From positions 1-39,548 of the forward strand of contig PLIU01000143.1 of NCBI GenBank assembly GCA_003140095.1: a stretch of DNA of 39,548 bases, given 5' to 3'. The position numbers and the translations under genes were made by a program. This DNA comes from Verrucomicrobiales bacterium (GTDB lineage: Bacteria; Verrucomicrobiota; Verrucomicrobiia; Limisphaerales; Palsa-1400). Shown here in pieces: positions 24,000 to 32,043 of the stretch (the stretch's first letter is position 1; every line of letters begins with the position of its first letter). The notes beneath the pieces were generated by a model, which searched no databases, was not told where the DNA came from, and saw only the letters and a program-made list of their open reading frames with translations.

Positions 24000-24434
24000 C
24001 CGGCGCACTTAACCATTTCGGGAATTCCCTCCTGATCTTAATCCATTCTGATCGGAAGAACGAAAGCGGTGGAGGAGATAAAAGTGGATTTTGCGGCTTT
24101 GAATAGTTTTTTGCGCACTCATCGCAGTCTGGATGCTACAATGTAAAAACCTCAGCGAGCGCTCAATCCTGCTGCCCCGAAGGGACATCATGAGAATAGC
24201 CCGGCGTTTTCAACGCCGGGTCTAACGCCGCAGACCTCCAGTCCCGAAGGGACGGCTGATTCAATCACAAACATCCCTCATCCTGGACAACCCCATCCCT
24301 TCTTCTTCCCTTTCCCAGTGATTGTTAACAACGGTTTGAAAATGCAGATGATTCAATAAACGCACTGACCGTCGCATTATACGAAGTTGATCGAAACTCG
24401 TGCGCCTTTCGGGTGTTGTAACTCATGAACTGCC
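24000..24434. other. Intergenic region with palindromic repeats
   Basis: These 435 bp contain no convincing gene. The palindrome cluster at 24171-24253 is the only structure I can point to. The last about 180 bp before the GTG at 24435 are AT-richer and could hold a promoter, but no clear hexamer pair was found. Confidence 0.5.
24171..24253. repeat. REP-like palindrome cluster
   Basis: A perfect 9-bp hairpin, CCCGGCGTT (24200-24208), loop TTC, AACGCCGGG (24212-24220), is flanked by two copies of a shorter palindrome: CCCCGAAGGGAC near 24175-24186 and GTCCCGAAGGGAC at 24241-24253. Such short GC palindromes in pairs within intergenic DNA are typical of dispersed REP-type elements. No T-run follows, so they are not intrinsic terminators. 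Confidence 0.7.
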
Positions 24435-25670
24435 GTGAAACGCCCCAGCGCCAACCAAATTCGCAAGACATCATGGGCGATTGCCGCCCTTTTTCTTATC
24501 GCGTTCTGTTGGCTTGGTTTCGCTGCCGTCAGGTTAGGGGTACTACTCAAAGGCCTCGAGCTGAATTTACCAGTGGTAACTAAGTTCGCTGTCGCCTATG
24601 GACCATTCGCCTTTCCACTTTTCGGTTTGGTAGCCGCCACAGCCGTCATCCTCTCGGATGTTTTGGTCAGCCATCGATGGGTGCAATGGGCTTTGACCGC
24701 CTTGTTCGCGTTTCTCATTATTTGGGCCTTCGAAGGGTTGTTTGCTGTAGGTAGCTTTGTTGGACCGGCTATTCAGGCTAACCAACCGGATACATCGAAC
24801 CTCGCCATCGCGTCCTTATTCCTTGCTTCAACTTCGTCGCTGAGGTTAATTAACACCAGGAAACGTCGTTCAGGCCGGTTTCAGTTTTGCCCTTACTCGT
24901 TCGAGAATCATCGCGCTGGTTTGTTCCGGCGTCAGATTGGAATTATCAATGACAACTGCGCCCAGCGCGATCATCAGCGGCGCGGACGCCCGCTGGCTGT
25001 CGCGCCGGTCGCGGGCGGCCAGATTCTCCTGCACCCCTTCGGCGGCACGCCGCTTGGCCCGCTCGGCCAGGCTGGCGTCCAGGTAGAATTTGAAGTCGGT
25101 CTCCGGAAAAACATTGGTGCCGATGTCCCGCCCCTCCATCACCAGATTGCCAAAGCGCAGGCACTCGCGTTGTTTCTCCTTCATCCATCGGCGCACCTGC
25201 GCCACGGCGGCCACGTGCGGCACGGCTTCACTCACGGCGTCCGTGCGGATTTCCTTTTCTGGATAATAGCCGTCCACCAGCAGGCGGACCGTCTGCTCGA
25301 CGCATTCCAGGGTGGTCTTCCAGCGGCGGCACAAAGTGGCCACCGCTTTGGGGTCGTGGACGTCGATGTTCTTTTGCAGTCCATGCCAAGCCAGTGTGCG
25401 GTACATGGCGCCGGTATTGACATAGATGAAGTCCAGCGCTTGCGCCACCAAACGGGCGTTGGTGCTCTTGCCGCTGGCGCTGGTGCCGTCGATCGCGATG
25501 ACAATGTTCGTCGAATTCAATTGGTTCCTAATCAGCAAACAGTTCCGCCTCCCGTAGCGGGTGGGCGGTGCGCGCGTCGCGGATGGCAGCGCCCAGGCCG
25601 GACGGGGAACGGCCCGCCAGCTTCTGGAAAAAATTCGGAAACGTTTTTTTCACACAGGCAGGATTCTTGA
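24435..25670 (+). CDS. Membrane-protein ORF whose 3' part is antisense to cmk/aroA
   Basis: From the GTG at 24435, residues 1-130 look real: a basic start (MKRPSANQIRKTS), then three membrane segments (AIAALFLIAFCWLGFAAV; FAFPLFGLVAATAVIL; WALTALFAFLIIWAF) and SFVGPAIQANQPD. From about residue 145 (24870 onward) the frame lies antisense to cmk and then aroA, and its translation becomes Arg/Gln/Gly-rich with no domain. The natural protein is therefore probably about 140 residues and has lost its own stop, or its end has been replaced by the cmk end. Confidence is for the N-terminal membrane part only. Confidence 0.4.
   Translation: MKRPSANQIRKTSWAIAALFLIAFCWLGFAAVRLGVLLKGLELNLPVVTKFAVAYGPFAFPLFGLVAATAVILSDVLVSHRWVQWALTALFAFLIIWAFEGLFAVGSFVGPAIQANQPDTSNLAIASLFLASTSSLRLINTRKRRSGRFQFCPYSFENHRAGLFRRQIGIINDNCAQRDHQRRGRPLAVAPVAGGQILLHPFGGTPLGPLGQAGVQVEFEVGLRKNIGADVPPLHHQIAKAQALALFLLHPSAHLRHGGHVRHGFTHGVRADFLFWIIAVHQQADRLLDAFQGGLPAAAQSGHRFGVVDVDVLLQSMPSQCAVHGAGIDIDEVQRLRHQTGVGALAAGAGAVDRDDNVRRIQLVPNQQTVPPPVAGGRCARRGWQRPGRTGNGPPASGKNSETFFSHRQDS
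24870..25520 (-). CDS. cmk: Cytidylate kinase
   Basis: Phosphorylates CMP and dCMP with ATP. The P-loop IDGTSASGKST lies near the N-terminus, followed by the family blocks DFIYVNTGAMYRTLAW, LVMEGRDIGTNVFP and KFYLDASLAERAKRR. The start is either TTG 25538 (overlapping the aroA stop) or TTG 25520; I prefer 25520 because AGGAA lies 4 nt before it and is formed partly by the aroA stop codon (TAGGAA). The product is then 216 residues. It is last in a tyrA-aroA-cmk operon; rpsA, which often follows cmk, is absent here. Confidence 0.93.
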   Translation of the reverse strand: MNSTNIVIAIDGTSASGKSTNARLVAQALDFIYVNTGAMYRTLAWHGLQKNIDVHDPKAVATLCRRWKTTLECVEQTVRLLVDGYYPEKEIRTDAVSEAVPHVAAVAQVRRWMKEKQRECLRFGNLVMEGRDIGTNVFPETDFKFYLDASLAERAKRRAAEGVQENLAARDRRDSQRASAPLMIALGAVVIDNSNLTPEQTSAMILERVRAKLKPA

Positions 25671-26820
25671 TGCAAATGCCTTTTATTTTCAATCCCAGGA
25701 TGGCGAAGCACATCGCCATGCGATGATCGTTGTAAGTCTCGATCTCCGCTCCGTGCAGTCCGCCCGGGGCGGGAAAAACCGTCAAGTCGTCGTTCTGCTC
25801 CACGACGCTGGCGCCGCATTTGGTCAATTCCTTTCTCAACGCGGCCACCCGCTCGCACTCCTGCACGCGTAGTCGCTCCAAGTCCCGGAAGCGCGTCGGT
25901 CCGCTGGCAAAAGGCGCCACCACCATCGCCGTCATGATGCTGTCCCCTAGCTGCCGCCGGCGCGACACCTCCCCCGGCAACGGCAAAAAGCGCGGAAAGG
26001 CCGCGTCGATTTGCCAGTCCGATTTCGGAAAGGAGGCGACACCGATTGCCGCGCGCGGCTGCATCAGCCAATTGGCCGCGTAAAAGTAACTGGCGCTGGA
26101 GGCATCGGCCTCGATTTGAAACTCTCCACCCTTGCCGGGAAAGGCGGCAATGAGTTGCCGCGTCATGGCGACATACGGCGCCTCTTCCTGCGAGTCCCCG
26201 GCCAAGTCCACTTTCCATCCGCCAGCGGCGGCGCAGAGCAGCAGCGCGGACGCGAATTGCGAGCTTTCCGACATGGCCACGCGACAGCGTGCCGGGCGCG
26301 GCCCAGCCCCGTGAATATCCGCCGGCAATCGGTCTTGGGCGGAATCGATCCGGTAACCCAAAGCGCGCAAAGCGGCAAACAGCCCCGCCTGCGGACGTTC
26401 ATGCATGCGCTCGCTTCCATGCAACCGAAACACACCCCGGCCCAGGCAGGCCAGCGCCGCCAGAAACCGCGCCGCCGTCCCCGCGTTGCCGACAAACAAG
26501 GCCAACGGTTTCTCCGCCGTGCCGCCGTTCGGGATGCGCCCGCCCAAGCCGCCAACGCGGATCATGCGATTGCAAAACTCCTTTTCGTCAGGTTCCACCT
26601 CGACGGCAAAGCCCAATTGCTGCAACGCCGCCGTCATGATTTGCGTGTCCTCGCTCCAGAGAGCGCCGCGTAGCGTGACCTGGCCCTCCGCCAGCGCCGC
26701 CAAAATGAGGGCGCGATTGGTGATGCTCTTGGAACCGGGCACCGTGATGACCGCCGACACCGGCGCATCCAACGGCAAAATCTCGATGACCTCTGGCAGT
26801 GACATGAATCGATGAACCAT
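25528..26820 (-). CDS. aroA: 3-phosphoshikimate 1-carboxyvinyltransferase (EPSP synthase)
   Basis: Joins phosphoenolpyruvate to shikimate 3-phosphate, the sixth shikimate-pathway step. At 430 residues it has PGSKSITNRALILAALAEG (shikimate-phosphate binding), GNAGTAARFLAALA (PEP loop), RDLERLRVQECERVAALRKE and ETYNDHRMAMCFAILGLK near the C-terminus, the standard order. The ATG at 26820 comes immediately after the tyrA stop; an ATG at 26805 (MSLPEV) is an equally good start. Co-transcribed with tyrA upstream and cmk downstream. Confidence 0.96.
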   Translation of the reverse strand: MVHRFMSLPEVIEILPLDAPVSAVITVPGSKSITNRALILAALAEGQVTLRGALWSEDTQIMTAALQQLGFAVEVEPDEKEFCNRMIRVGGLGGRIPNGGTAEKPLALFVGNAGTAARFLAALACLGRGVFRLHGSERMHERPQAGLFAALRALGYRIDSAQDRLPADIHGAGPRPARCRVAMSESSQFASALLLCAAAGGWKVDLAGDSQEEAPYVAMTRQLIAAFPGKGGEFQIEADASSASYFYAANWLMQPRAAIGVASFPKSDWQIDAAFPRFLPLPGEVSRRRQLGDSIMTAMVVAPFASGPTRFRDLERLRVQECERVAALRKELTKCGASVVEQNDDLTVFPAPGGLHGAEIETYNDHRMAMCFAILGLKIKGICIKNPACVKKTFPNFFQKLAGRSPSGLGAAIRDARTAHPLREAELFAD

Positions 26821-27702
26821 TCATTCCGGCGACGCCGCCGCATTCGCGTGCCAATGATCCCGCCGCTGTTTGGCTTTGGCAAAGAATTCTTCGATGGCCG
26901 TGACGTTCTGCCGTTCCAGCGCCCATTGAAACTCCTGTAAATCCTCAATGAACACCCCCAGCACACGGCTCAGGTTCTGGCGGTTGGCCAGCGCGATGTC
27001 GCGCCACATCTCCGGGGAACTGCCGGCGATGCGCGTGGTGTCCCGGAAACCGTTGGCGCAGACCAGCGCCTGCTCCTTGGGATGCACCGGGCTTAAAACA
27101 TAATTCGCCAACTCCGCCGCCACCACGTGCGGCAAGTGGCTCGACCGGCTCACCAGGTCGTCGTGCGCCTCAGGGGTCATGCGGAGCGGACAGCCCCCGA
27201 CCGACTGCCAAAACGATTCCACCTTCACGACCGCCTCCGTGGGTGAAGAGCGCCCCGGCGTAACTAGGCAGACTGCGTTTTCAAACAAATCCGCCCGCGC
27301 CGCCGCCACGCCGGTTTTCTCCGATCCGGCCATGGGATGGCTGCCGACAAAGTGCGCCCCGGCCTGGCGCGCCAGCGGTTCCAATTCCTGGACCACCGTG
27401 CCTTTGACACTGCCGACATCAGTGAGGATGGCGCCATGCTGGAGAAACGGCCGCATCTGACTGGTCAGCTCGGCCATTTGCGACAGCGGCGTGCAAAGAA
27501 TGACCAACTCCGACCCGTGGACGGCTTCGCTGAGGTCTTGGGTGACCACGTCGGCAATATTCAGTTTCCGGCATTCGGCCAGCGCGGCCTCGCGCCGGAC
27601 GCACGCCACCACTCTGGCGGCCAATTGCCGTCGCTTGATGGCCAGGCCCAGCGAACCACCGAGCAACCCCGCCCCAATCAGACTGATACTATGCCAGCGC
27701 AT
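26821..27702 (-). CDS. tyrA: Prephenate/arogenate dehydrogenase
   Basis: Oxidatively decarboxylates prephenate (or arogenate) with NAD(P)+ on the way to tyrosine. At 293 residues it opens with the nucleotide-binding ISLIGAGLLGGSLGLAIKR, followed by DVGSVKGTVVQEL and the active-site block GSHPMAGSEKTGV, then SSHLPHVVAAELA in the helical C-domain. No chorismate mutase domain is fused. It is first in the tyrA-aroA-cmk operon; aroA begins right after its stop. Substrate preference cannot be told from the sequence by eye. Confidence 0.94.
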   Translation of the reverse strand: MRWHSISLIGAGLLGGSLGLAIKRRQLAARVVACVRREAALAECRKLNIADVVTQDLSEAVHGSELVILCTPLSQMAELTSQMRPFLQHGAILTDVGSVKGTVVQELEPLARQAGAHFVGSHPMAGSEKTGVAAARADLFENAVCLVTPGRSSPTEAVVKVESFWQSVGGCPLRMTPEAHDDLVSRSSHLPHVVAAELANYVLSPVHPKEQALVCANGFRDTTRIAGSSPEMWRDIALANRQNLSRVLGVFIEDLQEFQWALERQNVTAIEEFFAKAKQRRDHWHANAAASPE

Positions 27703-27776
27703 GTTGAATTGCCCTACAAGGTAAAGGTTTCGCGCCGCAAGTCGAAAAAAATCTTCAATTCAATCAGGGCACGACC

Positions 27777-29585
27777 CTACTGCAAGCGCTGGCAGGCGCT
27801 CTTGACGATCCATTTGCACTTCTCCAACGCGGCTTGCGCGGCGATGGCGTCGGCGCCGGTCACCGCTTGCACGATGCGCACGGCCCGCTCGCGCAACTTC
27901 CGATTGGAGGCGTTCAAATCGACCATCAAATTGCTCACCACTTTGCCCATGCGCACCATGGCCAGCGTCGTCAGTGTATTCAGAACGATCTTGGTCGCGG
28001 TGCCCGATTTCAGACGGGTCGATCCGGTCAACACTTCGGGGCCGACATCCGGCGCGATGACCACGTCGGGCCGGATGGCCTTGGCGATTTTGAGATTTGG
28101 GTTGAAACAGAGCAGAATGGTGCGCGCGCCGAGCTTCTTGGCCGCGTTCAAAGCGCCCCACACAAAGGGCGTCCGCCCGCTGGCCGCAATGCCAACGACC
28201 ACGTCGCGACCGTTGACGCCTCGATAAGCGATGGCCGCCGCGCCTCCTTGGCTGCTGTCCTCGGCGCCTTCGATGGAGCGCCAAAGGGCCTCCTGGCCGC
28301 CGGCGATGATGCCCTGCACTCGTTCCGGCGGCACGCGAAAGGTGGGCGGGCATTCCGCGGCATCCAGGACCCCCAGCCGTCCGCTGGTGCCGGCCCCGAC
28401 ATAGAAAAGCCTCCCGCCCCGGCGAAACGCCGCCACAACGATCTCCACGCTGCGCTGGATTTTCCGGCGCTCCGCGCGCAAGGCTATTCCGATTCTTGAC
28501 TCTTCGTCGATCATCAACGTCACCGCCCGGGCAACGGAGAGTTGGTCCAGTTTGCGCGAACGCGGATTGCGCTCTTCGGTGGGCGAAAGTCCGCGCGCAA
28601 CGGGCGTCAGGCCGTGGTTCAAGTCGGCCTCCCGCGCTGCGGCCCATGGCTCGTGTCCGCTGCCAAAGTTTTCCCGCGCCAGTTCCAGCGCGCCCCAAAC
28701 GCTTTCGCGTTGCAACGGCGCCACCGCCGCGCCCGGCCAAAGCCGGCGCAGGCGCGCGCGCACGCGGCCGGCAAAGCCGGGCTGTTGCAACAGCACGCTC
28801 CCCGCCAGGAGGAACCGCACCGGGGCGCCTGGCTTGACTAATTTCCGGGCGCAATGGACGCCGTCCTCGGCCAGGGATTCCGCCGCCGCTTCCAAGATGG
28901 CGGCGGCGATCTTGTCGCCCTTGGCGGCGGCGGCGAAGACCTCAATGGCCAGGGCCGAGATGTCCGGTTTGGAAGCGGATTTGGCCCAGTCAATCAAATC
29001 TTCTGGTTCGTTCAGCAGCAATGCCTGCAAGAGGTTCTGTCCCAGGCGGGACCACTGCCCGTCCCGGTCCAGGTGATGGACGGCCGCTTTGAGACCCCGC
29101 AGACCAATTTCGTAGCCGCTGCCTTTGTCGCCGATGACGTGCCCCCAGCCACCGATGCGGGCGGTCCGGTTGTCGGGCATGCGTCCAAAGCAGCAGGAAC
29201 CGGTGCCGCTCAAGATGAGCACTTGCGCGGCGGCTTTGGAGTGGCTGGCGGTGGCGCCCGCAGCCAGCGCCGTTTCCAAATCGTTGGTGGCGTAGCATGG
29301 GACGTTGGGCCAAACCTTGGCCGCCGCGGCGCGGATGCGCTCGCGGTCGGCTTCGGTGCGCGCGCCGGCCATGCCAATGGCCAGGCCGGCCAGGGGCGCC
29401 TGGGGCTGTTGGCAGAAGGCGGCGATGGAGGTGAAATGTTGCGCCAGGGCCTCGTCGTCCAGGAGTCGAAGATTGGCCGGTCCGAATTCGGCGCGCAGGC
29501 AGGGCTGGTCGCCGCCCGGAGCCAGCAATGCGGTCGTGCGCGTGCCCCCGCTCTCGATTCCCAAATAGCAGACGTAGCGATTCAA
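27777..29585 (-). CDS. murQ: Fusion: BadF/BcrA-type sugar kinase + MurNAc-6-phosphate etherase (MurQ)
   Basis: This 602-residue protein joins two peptidoglycan-recycling activities. Residues about 1-315 are a BadF/BadG/BcrA-type ATPase of the N-acetylglucosamine kinase kind: YLGIESGGTRTTALLA (phosphate-1 loop), ILSGTGSCCFGR, GGWGHVIGDKGSGYEIG and RFLLAGSVLL. After a linker, residues about 335-602 are MurQ: IGIALRAERRKIQ, GAGTSGRLGVLDAAECPPT, IEGAEDSSQGG, VVVGIAASGRTPFV and KSGTATKIVLNTLTT. MurQ removes lactate from MurNAc-6-P to give GlcNAc-6-P; the kinase half could phosphorylate the incoming amino sugar, making the pair a consecutive step. The start is a TTG at 29585. It is divergent from the mnmE cluster. 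Confidence 0.93.
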   Translation of the reverse strand: MNRYVCYLGIESGGTRTTALLAPGGDQPCLRAEFGPANLRLLDDEALAQHFTSIAAFCQQPQAPLAGLAIGMAGARTEADRERIRAAAAKVWPNVPCYATNDLETALAAGATASHSKAAAQVLILSGTGSCCFGRMPDNRTARIGGWGHVIGDKGSGYEIGLRGLKAAVHHLDRDGQWSRLGQNLLQALLLNEPEDLIDWAKSASKPDISALAIEVFAAAAKGDKIAAAILEAAAESLAEDGVHCARKLVKPGAPVRFLLAGSVLLQQPGFAGRVRARLRRLWPGAAVAPLQRESVWGALELARENFGSGHEPWAAAREADLNHGLTPVARGLSPTEERNPRSRKLDQLSVARAVTLMIDEESRIGIALRAERRKIQRSVEIVVAAFRRGGRLFYVGAGTSGRLGVLDAAECPPTFRVPPERVQGIIAGGQEALWRSIEGAEDSSQGGAAAIAYRGVNGRDVVVGIAASGRTPFVWGALNAAKKLGARTILLCFNPNLKIAKAIRPDVVIAPDVGPEVLTGSTRLKSGTATKIVLNTLTTLAMVRMGKVVSNLMVDLNASNRKLRERAVRIVQAVTGADAIAAQAALEKCKWIVKSACQRLQ

Positions 29586-29711
29586 ACAGTCCGACGGCGA
29601 TGTGTTGCGTTCTGAGTTCTTCAGGTAGATTCTTATTTAACACGGCAAGAGGTTTTTTGCCATGCTTTTTTCGCGTTGAGCGCGTAGGATAGATGGCTGA
29701 GAGATTGGATT

Positions 29712-29930
29712 ATGACACAAACGGAACACGAGATTCTTGACGCGCTGCTGGAATTGGAACAGGCGGCCGGGCGAATGGCTTCCAGCCCATCCAAGCCCGA
29801 CTTGCGCCCCCTCTTTGCGCGGCTGGACAAACTGGCCTTGCAATTGCCCGCCGACGCCCCCCCCGATTTGCGGCATTACCTCCAGCGCAAAAGTTACCAG
29901 AAAGCCCGTGCCTTCCTCCAGGAACGATAA
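29712..29930 (+). CDS. Small hypothetical protein upstream of mnmE
   Basis: This is a 72-residue, mostly helical protein (MTQTEHEILDALLELEQAAG ... LRHYLQRKSYQKARAFLQER). Amphipathic heptads and a Pro/Asp turn in the middle suggest a two-helix hairpin. It is not a family I can name. Its 3' end overlaps the proposed mnmE start by 23 nt, so it is probably the first gene of the mnmE transcript. The balanced charge pattern and sensible ends support a real gene. Confidence 0.65.
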   Translation: MTQTEHEILDALLELEQAAGRMASSPSKPDLRPLFARLDKLALQLPADAPPDLRHYLQRKSYQKARAFLQER

Positions 29931-31287
29931 CCCCGACTCCATCGCCGCCATCGCCACGCCGTTGGGCCAGGGCGGGATTGCCATGATCCGGCTCTCCGGG
30001 CCTCAATCCCTGGCCATCGCCGACGCGAGCTTTCGCCCCGCCGACCCATGCTCAAAACCGTCGGCCGCGCCCACGCACACGCTCCATTTCGGTCGGATCA
30101 TCCGGCGCGGCCGCGTAGTCGATGAGGTTCTCTTGAGCGTGATGCGCGCGCCGCGTACTTTCACTCGCGAAGACGTGGTGGAAATCACCTGTCACGGCGG
30201 CTTGCTGCCGGCCAAGATGGTGCTGGACACCCTTTTGGAAAATGGCGCGCGCCTGGCCACGCCGGGCGAATTCACGCGGCGCGCCTTCCTCAACGGACGC
30301 CTCGATCTGGCGCAGGCCGAAGCGGTGGCCGATTTAATCCATGCCCGTACCGAGCTGGCCGCGGCGGCGGCGGAGGAACAACTGGCCGGCAAACTTTCCC
30401 GGCGTATCAACGTCTTGCGCGACGATCTGATGAAGACTCTGGCGCACGTGGAAGCGCACATCGATTTTCCCGATGAAGACATCGCCCCGGACACGCGGGA
30501 GAAATTGTTGGAACGATTGCAGGCGGCCCTGGGCTTCATGGATGAACTGCTGAGCACCGCCAGCGACGGGCGGCTGTTGCGCCGCGGGATTCGGGCCGCG
30601 ATCATGGGCCGTCCCAACGTCGGCAAATCCAGCCTGCTCAATCAACTCCTGGGCCAGGAACGGGCCATTGTCTCGTCCATTCCAGGCACGACGCGCGACA
30701 CCATCGAGGAAACCGCCAGCGTGCGCGGCGTCCCGGTGGTATTCATCGACACCGCCGGCTTGCGCCAGGCGGGGGATGAGATCGAGGCCGAGGGCGTCCG
30801 CCGCAGCCGGCACACTCTGGCGGCGGCGGAGTTGATCCTGCATGTTCTGGACGGCTCGAAACCGGCGGGAGAATGGGACCACAAATTGTTGACAGAATAT
30901 GCGGGCCGGCCGCGTCTGCTGGTGCGCAACAAGGCCGATTTGCCCCGCCGCCTCCGTCTGCCCGAGGGGCTGGCCGCGATCGACGTTTGTTGTCTGAGCG
31001 GAGCCGGCGGCGAGGCGTTGAAAGACGCGATCAAAGAGGCAGTCTGGGCCGGCGGGATTCCGGCCGAAATGTTGCAAGTCATGATCAATTCCCGACACGA
31101 GGACGCCTTGCGGCGCGGCCGGGAGGCGGCGGCGCGCGTGCTGGCAGCCTTGCGCGCCCATCTCGGGCTGGAACTGGTGGCGTTGGACCTCCGTCTGGCC
31201 GCCCAGGCCGTGGGCGAAATCGTCGGCAAAACGACCACCGAAGACTTGCTGGACTCGATTTTCAGCCAGTTCTGCCTGGGCAAATAG
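29908..31287 (+). CDS. mnmE: tRNA uridine-5-carboxymethylaminomethyl modification GTPase
   Basis: With MnmG it installs the (carboxymethyl)aminomethyl group at U34 of certain tRNAs. The N-terminal formyl-THF-binding domain begins SIAAIATPLGQGGIAMIRLSG, the helical domain contains LNGRLDLAQAEAVADLI, and the inserted Ras-like G domain has GRPNVGKSS, the switch GTTRDTI and DTAGLR. The end is FSQFCLGK, the conserved C-terminal Cys motif. The frame opens at 29737, but the GTG at 29908 gives 459 residues, the usual size. A 2H-phosphoesterase-like gene follows 9 bp later. Confidence 0.95.
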   Translation: MPSSRNDNPDSIAAIATPLGQGGIAMIRLSGPQSLAIADASFRPADPCSKPSAAPTHTLHFGRIIRRGRVVDEVLLSVMRAPRTFTREDVVEITCHGGLLPAKMVLDTLLENGARLATPGEFTRRAFLNGRLDLAQAEAVADLIHARTELAAAAAEEQLAGKLSRRINVLRDDLMKTLAHVEAHIDFPDEDIAPDTREKLLERLQAALGFMDELLSTASDGRLLRRGIRAAIMGRPNVGKSSLLNQLLGQERAIVSSIPGTTRDTIEETASVRGVPVVFIDTAGLRQAGDEIEAEGVRRSRHTLAAAELILHVLDGSKPAGEWDHKLLTEYAGRPRLLVRNKADLPRRLRLPEGLAAIDVCCLSGAGGEALKDAIKEAVWAGGIPAEMLQVMINSRHEDALRRGREAAARVLAALRAHLGLELVALDLRLAAQAVGEIVGKTTTEDLLDSIFSQFCLGK

Positions 31288-31296
31288 AGTTTTGCC

Positions 31297-32031
31297 ATGC
31301 CTCATCCTGCCAAAACGAATTTTCTTCTCGACGCCCGCCGCGAAATCCGGGAACACGGCGTCATGGTGGACCCGTTTCTGGCCACGGACCCGGACGGCCC
31401 GGTCTTTGGCTTCAACCTGGCATGCGCGTGGCCCTTTCCCGCTCCGGCCGCGGGGTTTTATAGTCCCATCGCCGAACGCCTCGCCGCCCTGGACTCGGCG
31501 GTCTATGTCTATCCCGAATGGGAGACGCACGTGACAATCTTGACGTTCGTCAATTTCGGTTTGCACAAGCGGCCCGAACCGGAGCGCTTGGCGCAACTGC
31601 AATCGCTCCTGAACCCGGTGCGTGCATTGATCCGCCCGCTGCTGGAGCGGCCGGCCTTCGAGTTGGTTCTCGAACCGCCGGTGTTGACGCGCAAAGCGGC
31701 CATTCTCCCCATCACGGATGCAACGGGAGCCATCGCGCACATTCGCCACAGTATCGGCGCGGCGGTGGCCGCGGACAAGGGGCTGCACGCCGAGTTGGTG
31801 CGCGGCGGGCTTAACGTGCCGGGAATCATCCACAGCACCATCATGCGTTTTAAGCGCGAGCCGAACGACCTGCCGAAGTTGCTGGCGGATTTCGACCAAG
31901 TCGCCGCGACCACCGAACCGTTCCCGCTAGCCATCGATGAACTTTTGCTCACGACCGAAACTAAACCTTACATGCGGGCAGGCGACATCGTGGATCGTTT
32001 TCCACTAGCCCCCGCAGGCGGCGAAAGCTAA
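31297..32031 (+). CDS. 2H phosphoesterase-like (2'-5' RNA ligase superfamily) protein
   Basis: This 244-residue protein carries two H-x-T signatures at the right spacing: HVTILTF (around residue 77) and HSTIMRF (around residue 180). Paired H-x-T/S motifs are the catalytic centre of the 2H superfamily, which includes cyclic phosphodiesterases and LigT-type RNA enzymes acting on 2',3'-cyclic phosphate ends. Other parts (FELVLEPPVLTRKAAILP) fit the beta-rich fold. Sitting 9 bp after mnmE, an RNA-end or tRNA-related role is a reasonable inference. Overall similarity to named members is not obvious, so the precise activity is open. Confidence 0.65.
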   Translation: MPHPAKTNFLLDARREIREHGVMVDPFLATDPDGPVFGFNLACAWPFPAPAAGFYSPIAERLAALDSAVYVYPEWETHVTILTFVNFGLHKRPEPERLAQLQSLLNPVRALIRPLLERPAFELVLEPPVLTRKAAILPITDATGAIAHIRHSIGAAVAADKGLHAELVRGGLNVPGIIHSTIMRFKREPNDLPKLLADFDQVAATTEPFPLAIDELLLTTETKPYMRAGDIVDRFPLAPAGGES

Positions 32032-32043
32032 CCTGCGGGCCGT

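Noticed and set aside
29640-29672. Hairpin GGCAA...TTGCC followed by T-rich DNA as a terminator
   Set aside because: Only a 5-bp stem, located in the divergent promoter region of mnmE and the MurQ fusion rather than after a gene.
30334-31899. Minus-strand ORF of 521 codons across mnmE and the 2H-like gene
   Set aside because: Covers two confidently assigned plus-strand genes and has no recognisable domain.
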